A DNA stretch of 64,000 bases from Rodentibacter pneumotropicus DSM 21403 (lineage in GTDB: Bacteria > Pseudomonadota > Gammaproteobacteria > Enterobacterales > Pasteurellaceae): assembly GCF_000379905.1 (NCBI RefSeq), contig NZ_KB904040.1, positions 217,687-281,686 on the forward strand, read 5' to 3'. Under the pieces are notes generated by a model. That model was not told the DNA's origin. It ran no database searches and worked only from the letters and a program-made list of their open reading frames with translations. Below are positions 58,321-64,000 of the stretch, piece by piece. Each line of letters begins with the position of its first letter. The stretch's first letter is position 1. The translations under genes were made by a program, and so were the position numbers.

Positions 58321-59688
58321 ATGTTAATCAATAAATTAAAACGAACAGAACAAAATCTCAAAAATCTGCCTTTTTTGCCTTTAGAGAAAGCACAAGTGGA
58401 ATTTTTGTTCAGTCCGACTGAATTCAAAACTCAGATTATTGAATTAATTAGAAATGCGAAAAAACGTATTTATGTAACCGCACTTTACTGGCAAAAAGAT
58501 GAAGCGGGACAAGAAATTCTTGATGAAATTTACCGAATAAAACAAGAACAGCCTGACTTAGATATTAAAATCCTTGTGGATTGGCATCGTGGTCAGCGCA
58601 ATTTACTGGGAGCAGAAAAATCTGCGACCAATGCCGATTGGTATTCGGAACAGCGTCAAACCTACCAACTTCCAGAAGATCCGAATATGTTTTTCGGTGT
58701 GCCTATTAATACACGTGAAGTGTTCGGTGTTTTGCATATCAAGGGATTTATTTTCGATGATACGGTACTTTATAGTGGCGCGAGTATCAACAACGTGTAT
58801 TTACAACAAGACGACAAATACCGCTATGACCGCTATCAAAAAATCACGAATGCAGAATTAGCCAATTCAATGGTAAATTTTATTAATGATTATTTATTGG
58901 ACTTGAATGCCGTTCATCCCCTTGATCTGACAAACCGCCCCCGCACAAAAGAAATTCGCGCAGCCATTCGTGCCTATCGTAAAAATTTAGCCAATCACGC
59001 GGAATATAGCTTGGAAAGTGCGGTTGGTTTTTCCGATATTTTAAGTGTTTCTCCATTATTTGGTTTAGGGGCGTCAGGTAATGAATTAAATCAAATCATT
59101 GAAGATTTATTTTTACAAGTTCAAGAAAATTTGGTGGTTTGTACTCCTTATTTTAATTTTCCCCGTACCTTGCAAAACAAAATTACCACGCTCTTGGAAG
59201 CAGGGAAGAAGATTGAAATTATCGTAGGTGACAAAGTAGCAAACGATTTTTATATTCCACCGGAACAACCTTTCAAAATGGCGGGCGCATTACCTTATTT
59301 ATACGAAAGCAATCTCCGTCATTTCTGTGAAAAATTCCAACAAGACATTGAACAGGGCCGATTAACCATTCGCTTATGGAAAGACGGCGATAACACTTAC
59401 CACTTAAAAGGTGTGTGGGTGGATAAGGATTATATTTTGCTGACCGGTAATAACTTAAATCCGCGAGCTTGGCGTTTAGATGCGGAAAATGGATTATTGA
59501 TTCACGATCCGAAGCAGGAATTACGCGATCAAGTTGAAAAAGAATTAAATCATATTCGTCAGCATACCACCGTATTGAGTCATTATTCCGAGTTGGAAGA
59601 ACTGTATCAATACCCTGAGCCGGTTCAAAAATTACTGAAAAAATTTGCCCGAATTAAAGCGGACAAATTAGTAAAAATGATTCTTTAG
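58321..59688 (+). CDS. pssA: CDP-diacylglycerol-serine O-phosphatidyltransferase
   Basis: Makes phosphatidylserine, the precursor of phosphatidylethanolamine. 455 residues, from ATG 58321 (an in-frame ATG at 58306 is possible). Two HKD motifs of the phospholipase-D superfamily are present: [20 protein letters not shown] near residue 140, and [20 protein letters not shown] near 360. There is no signal peptide, as in the E. coli peripheral enzyme. Confidence 0.96.
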   Translation: MLINKLKRTEQNLKNLPFLPLEKAQVEFLFSPTEFKTQIIELIRNAKKRIYVTALYWQKDEAGQEILDEIYRIKQEQPDLDIKILVDWHRGQRNLLGAEKSATNADWYSEQRQTYQLPEDPNMFFGVPINTREVFGVLHIKGFIFDDTVLYSGASINNVYLQQDDKYRYDRYQKITNAELANSMVNFINDYLLDLNAVHPLDLTNRPRTKEIRAAIRAYRKNLANHAEYSLESAVGFSDILSVSPLFGLGASGNELNQIIEDLFLQVQENLVVCTPYFNFPRTLQNKITTLLEAGKKIEIIVGDKVANDFYIPPEQPFKMAGALPYLYESNLRHFCEKFQQDIEQGRLTIRLWKDGDNTYHLKGVWVDKDYILLTGNNLNPRAWRLDAENGLLIHDPKQELRDQVEKELNHIRQHTTVLSHYSELEELYQYPEPVQKLLKKFARIKADKLVKMIL

Positions 59689-59694
59689 TAGGAA

Positions 59695-59721
59695 AAGGGG
59701 AAATGGCGAACATTTCCCCTT
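59695..59721 (+). terminator. Stem-loop after pssA
   Basis: AAGGGGAAATG (59695-59705) pairs with CATTTCCCCTT (59711-59721) with loop GCGAA. It is a strong stem but lacks a T-run. Confidence 0.65.
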
Positions 59722-59779
59722 GAGCTTCCTAATCATACTAGCTAGACTACCCCATTCTTTTTATCAGCCAAATATAATT

Positions 59780-60871
59780 ATGCTTGTTTCAGATTTCCAT
59801 TTTGATTTACCCGATGAACTTATCGCCCGTTATCCAAAAGAAGATCGTTCTTCTTGTCGTCTTCTGACACTAAATGGCGAAAACGGTGAAATTTCTCACC
59901 GCACTTTCACAGATGTATTAGACCTCATTGATGAAGGTGATTTGTTGATTTTTAATAATACCCGAGTGATTCCGGCCCGAATGTTCGGACGCAAAGCCAG
60001 TGGTGGAAAAATTGAAGTACTGGTTGAACGTATGCTGGATGATCATCGTTTTCTCGCCCATATCCGCTCCTCAAAAGCACCGAAGGAAGGGGCTGAATTA
60101 TTTCTAGGGGAAGATAAACTGGGTGAAAATCAGGGCATTCAGGCGGTGATGACAGCACGCCACGACACACTTTTTGAAGTGGAATTAAAGGATAAATCCA
60201 CCGCATTTTTAACGGTGCTACAACAAATCGGGCATATGCCGTTGCCACCTTATATTGATCGCCCGGATGAGGAGGCAGATCAAGAATGTTATCAAACGGT
60301 TTACAGCAAAGTGCCGGGGGCAGTGGCAGCACCAACAGCCGGTTTGCATTTTGATGATGAACTACTGGCAAAACTTCGAGCCAAAGGAGTAAATTTTGAA
60401 TTTGTTACGCTCCATGTGGGGGCAGGCACATTCCAACCGGTTCGAGTGGAAAATATTGAAGATCACATTATGCACGCCGAATATGTGGAGCTTTCACAAG
60501 AAGTGTGTAATGCGATTATTGAAACCAAAAAAGCAGGAAAACGCGTGATTGCGGTAGGAACCACTTCCGTACGTTCCATTGAAACTGCCGCGTTGTCTTC
60601 GGAGGAAAACAGTAATCCGGATTTGATCGAACCTTATTTTTCCGACACCTCAATTTTCATTTATCCGGGTAAAAAATTCCGTGTAGTGGATGCCTTAATC
60701 ACCAATTTCCATTTACCGGAAAGTACCCTAATTATGCTGGTTTCCGCCTTTGCCGGTTTCAGCCGTACAATGAATGCCTACAAAAGTGCGGTCGAAAATC
60801 GCTATCGCTTTTTTAGTTATGGCGATGCGATGTTCATCACAAAAAATCCGAACGTGAAGGGATTGGAATAA
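59780..60871 (+). CDS. queA: tRNA queuosine synthesis enzyme QueA
   Basis: Transfers and isomerises the ribosyl part of SAM to preQ1-tRNA, making epoxyqueuosine. 363 residues from ATG 59780 ([20 protein letters not shown]); an upstream open frame adds 20 residues unlike the family. [40 protein letters not shown] and [20 protein letters not shown] are characteristic. It lies upstream of tgt, which acts earlier in the same pathway. Confidence 0.97.
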   Translation: MLVSDFHFDLPDELIARYPKEDRSSCRLLTLNGENGEISHRTFTDVLDLIDEGDLLIFNNTRVIPARMFGRKASGGKIEVLVERMLDDHRFLAHIRSSKAPKEGAELFLGEDKLGENQGIQAVMTARHDTLFEVELKDKSTAFLTVLQQIGHMPLPPYIDRPDEEADQECYQTVYSKVPGAVAAPTAGLHFDDELLAKLRAKGVNFEFVTLHVGAGTFQPVRVENIEDHIMHAEYVELSQEVCNAIIETKKAGKRVIAVGTTSVRSIETAALSSEENSNPDLIEPYFSDTSIFIYPGKKFRVVDALITNFHLPESTLIMLVSAFAGFSRTMNAYKSAVENRYRFFSYGDAMFITKNPNVKGLE

Positions 60872-60973
60872 GTCGTTTGACTTAAAGAAAGGCAACGCCT
60901 ACAATAAAAAACACGGGGTGAGAACTTTAGTATATCCGCCTTTGCTCAAAGAGCATTGAAAAAACCATAGCAT

Positions 60974-60999
60974 AAAGCCTGTAAATTCAAACAGGCTTT
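60974..60999 (+). terminator. Terminator between queA and tgt
   Basis: AAAGCCTG (60974-60981) pairs with CAGGCTTT (60992-60999) and is followed by T residues. It implies that tgt can be read from its own promoter. Confidence 0.88.
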
Positions 61000-61013
61000 T
61001 TTATTGATAATAA

Positions 61014-62210
<1,197 letters not shown>

Positions 62211-62215
62211 AGCAC

Positions 62216-62246
62216 AAAAAGTGCGGTCATTTTTGACCGCACTTTT
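62216..62246. terminator. Paired uptake signals after tgt
   Basis: AAAAAGTGCGGTCA (62216-62229), loop TTTT, TGACCGCACTTTT (62234-62246). Confidence 0.88.
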
Positions 62247-62267
62247 CACACTAAGAGAAGAAAAATT

Positions 62268-62395
62268 ATGTAAATTCTTGAACCCCAGCAATTCGCCAGT
62301 TGCAATGTCCCCATTGAAATGCTTTATGCCTGCCATAGCAAAGTAAAAGGCTTTGTCATCAACAGTCTTACAAACAACACTTGTCGGAAACGGAA
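62268..62395 (+). pseudogene. Remnant of a hemerythrin-like protein gene
   Basis: After an AGAGAAGAAAAATT ribosome site and ATG, the second codon is TAA, but the frame continues as ILEPQQFASCNVPIEMLY and ACHSKVKGF before losing similarity, with further stops and probable frameshifts. This resembles the N-terminus of small hemerythrin-domain proteins (FAS-x-PI-x-LYACH-x-KV). The gap to 62617 shows no intact frame, only AT-rich sequence. The family call is from memory. Confidence 0.45.
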
Positions 62396-62617
62396 TTGAA
62401 CGCTATGGATCGTATTATGTCGAAGCGCCCCCCTTGAGTTATAGATTATCAACTTGATACGCGAGATTATCGCAGCCCTTTGCCGCTTTCGATTATCGGA
62501 TTACCACATTCAATTCTGTGATTTATTTCTTTCAATCTCTCTTAATTAAATAACACCTATCGACCAAAATCACTATAATTAGTTTCTGTAGTAGGATTTT
62601 AGTTTAAAGAGGGAATA

Positions 62618-63628
62618 ATGATGAAAAATTTAAACGTGATTTGGGGTTTACTTCTGGTATTAGTGATCACGACAATCGCCGTTTTAATTGGAAATAATGC
62701 GTTAGTAGAAAGGCTGAATATCAGCGCATTAACATTGGCGATTGTCATTGGTATTCTATGCGGCAATACGTTCTATCATAAAATCGAAAATTTTACGCAT
62801 TCCGGCGTGACTTTTGCGAAAGGAAAATTGTTGCGTCTTGGCATTATTTTGTATGGTTTTAGAATTACCCTACAAGATATCGGGCAAGTGGGCGTAAATG
62901 CCATATTGGCTGATGCCATTATGTTGATATTGACGTTTTTGATCACCTGCTGGATAGGCATTAAGATCTTAAAAGTTGATAAACAAATCGTTTTCCTTAC
63001 CGGTGCAGGATGCAGTATTTGCGGGGCAGCGGCGATCATTGCGAGTGAACCGGTGGTAAAAGCCCCCTCTTATAAAGTCTCTGTTGCTGTTGCTTTAATC
63101 GTTATTTTCGGCACTATTTCCATGTTTTTATATCCTATTCTTTATCCTACTTTGATTGATTTTATTACCCCCCATCAATTTGGTATTTACATCGGTTCTT
63201 CCGTACACGAAGTCGCCCAAGTCTATGCGGCAGGGAGTAATATTAATCCCGTTGTCGCTGATATTGCGGTGATTTCAAAAATGATACGGGTGATGATGCT
63301 TGCACCTTTTTTACTCGCCTTATCTTATTTTTTACACCAAGATGAAGAACAAAAGCACGCGGTTTCAATTCCTTACTTTGCGCTAATATTTATTCTCGTT
63401 GCCGTGTTTAATTCATTTAACTTATTGCCTACCGAATGGGTGAATATATTAGTCCAAATTGATACTATTTTATTAATGGCTGCCATGGCAGGACTGGGTT
63501 TAACAACAAATGTAAGTACAGTAAAACAAGCCGGCTTAAAACCGCTTTTATTAGGTGCATTGGTCTTTATATGGCTGGTTGTTGGTGGGTTTGTTATTAA
63601 CTTACTGCTTTATCACTTATTAGGCTAA
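62618..63628 (+). CDS. YeiH-type (UPF0324) putative sulfate exporter
   Basis: An integral membrane protein of 336 residues with about ten helices, related to E. coli YeiH and H. influenzae HI_1643. GILCGNTFYHKIENFTHSGV, LRLGIILYGFRITLQDIGQVG, TGAGCSICGAAAIIASEPVV and GIYIGSSVHEVAQVYAAG are typical. AAGAGGGAATA precedes ATG 62618 (ATG 62621 is equally possible). The transport substrate is not established. No LysR regulator, common beside yeiH, is seen in this window. Confidence 0.88.
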   Translation: MMKNLNVIWGLLLVLVITTIAVLIGNNALVERLNISALTLAIVIGILCGNTFYHKIENFTHSGVTFAKGKLLRLGIILYGFRITLQDIGQVGVNAILADAIMLILTFLITCWIGIKILKVDKQIVFLTGAGCSICGAAAIIASEPVVKAPSYKVSVAVALIVIFGTISMFLYPILYPTLIDFITPHQFGIYIGSSVHEVAQVYAAGSNINPVVADIAVISKMIRVMMLAPFLLALSYFLHQDEEQKHAVSIPYFALIFILVAVFNSFNLLPTEWVNILVQIDTILLMAAMAGLGLTTNVSTVKQAGLKPLLLGALVFIWLVVGGFVINLLLYHLLG

Positions 63629-63851
63629 GGAAGGAAAATTTTTCTTTCGGAATTGAGAAATTAGAATAAATCCATGATGTAGTGACGATATAAATCAAGG
63701 CTGTCATAAACAAATTTCTCTGACACTTGAAAATTTTGCAAAATTTAGTAAAAATCGACTTCAGCCCTTTGGGTCTTTATCATTCAACGATTAACTTACA
63801 ACAAATTCAGTTATACTAACCGAGTTTGAAACCTCAAATTAAGGAATAACC

Positions 63852-64000
63852 ATGGCAACCCAATCCGACTATCGTTACACCCTCAATGCAGGCGATAAAT
63901 ATCACTTTGATGTGGTGGGTTTTAAATTGACCGAAGGACTTTCCGAACCCTTTAAATTGGAGTTGCAGTTATCAAGTTTTAACCCAAATGTGTCGTTTTC
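63852..64000 (+). CDS. VgrG-like type VI secretion tip protein, 3' end outside window
   Basis: Only the first 49 codons are present. ATG 63852 follows AAGGAATAACC, and the peptide MATQSDYRYTLNAGDKYHF is followed by FKLTEGLSEPFKLELQLSSF, the opening beta region of VgrG/gp5-gp27 spike proteins. The gene runs off the right edge. VgrG tips the type VI secretion needle and often carries effector cargo in nearby genes. The similarity is over a short stretch. Confidence 0.78.
   Translation, partial: MATQSDYRYTLNAGDKYHFDVVGFKLTEGLSEPFKLELQLSSFNPNVSF

Noticed and set aside
60872..60973. Possible small RNA between queA and tgt
   Set aside because: Only weak self-complementarity was seen before the terminator at 60974, and no promoter could be placed.

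Overview
This window is chromosomal DNA of a Pasteurellaceae bacterium. The nine-base core of the Haemophilus-type DNA uptake signal (AAGTGCGGT / ACCGCACTT) recurs dozens of times, often as inverted pairs between genes. The gene sets (dusC-djlA-pyrE-rph, rsmA-apaH, rpsF-priB-rpsR-rplI, rpoH-murB-narQ, the fuc operon, accBC-aroQ-menC-menB) follow Haemophilus influenzae-like neighbourhoods. The start of a VgrG gene at the right edge and the overall protein similarity suggest Aggregatibacter (A. aphrophilus / segnis / kilianii group); the genus is an inference.

Layout. 1-5,900: end of dapF, then dusC, djlA, pyrE, rph and a SulP transporter on the minus strand. 5,980-6,069: an intact tRNA-Ser(GGA). 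6,056-17,511: an 11.4-kb integrated phage-satellite-like island bounded by a 14-bp direct repeat of the tRNA 3' end. 17,512-37,300: core genes including two tRNAs, folD, ndh, rsmA-apaH, infA, the rpsF operon, folB, plsY, rpoH, murB, narQ, an MFS transporter, glmS with a DeoR-type regulator, hupA, yjaG, hemE and nudC. 37,496-47,300: a pirin, pyrG and a complete L-fucose catabolic cluster (fucR, fucI, fucK, fucU, fucA, fucP) with a perfect CRP-type palindrome. 47,358-64,000: glmU, accBC, aroQ, menC, menB, a lipoprotein, a phosphohexomutase, small membrane proteins, yfiF, pssA, queA, tgt, a gene remnant, a YeiH-type membrane protein and the start of vgrG.

The island is the most interesting part. 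It carries a P4-type integrase, two Ogr/Delta-like zinc-finger proteins, three small helix-turn-helix proteins (two AlpA-like), an Ash/Icd-like reading frame with a strong internal promoter and a short terminated transcript candidate (possible P4-style immunity RNA), a D5/P4-type helicase next to a GTGAAAAAGTGA repeat field (probable replication origin), a Phd/RelE-type toxin-antitoxin pair, and an AT-rich orphan cargo gene. It also encodes a solitary P2-family major capsid protein followed by a baseplate-complex-like protein, with no visible portal, terminase, scaffold/protease or tail genes. That combination suggests a satellite of P2-like phages that either builds or disturbs helper particles with its own capsid subunit. 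A small motif (TTAACTG) recurs near the promoters of its regulatory, capsid and RNA units.

All calls come from reading the sequence by eye. Family names are from memory of conserved motifs, and no database search was run.
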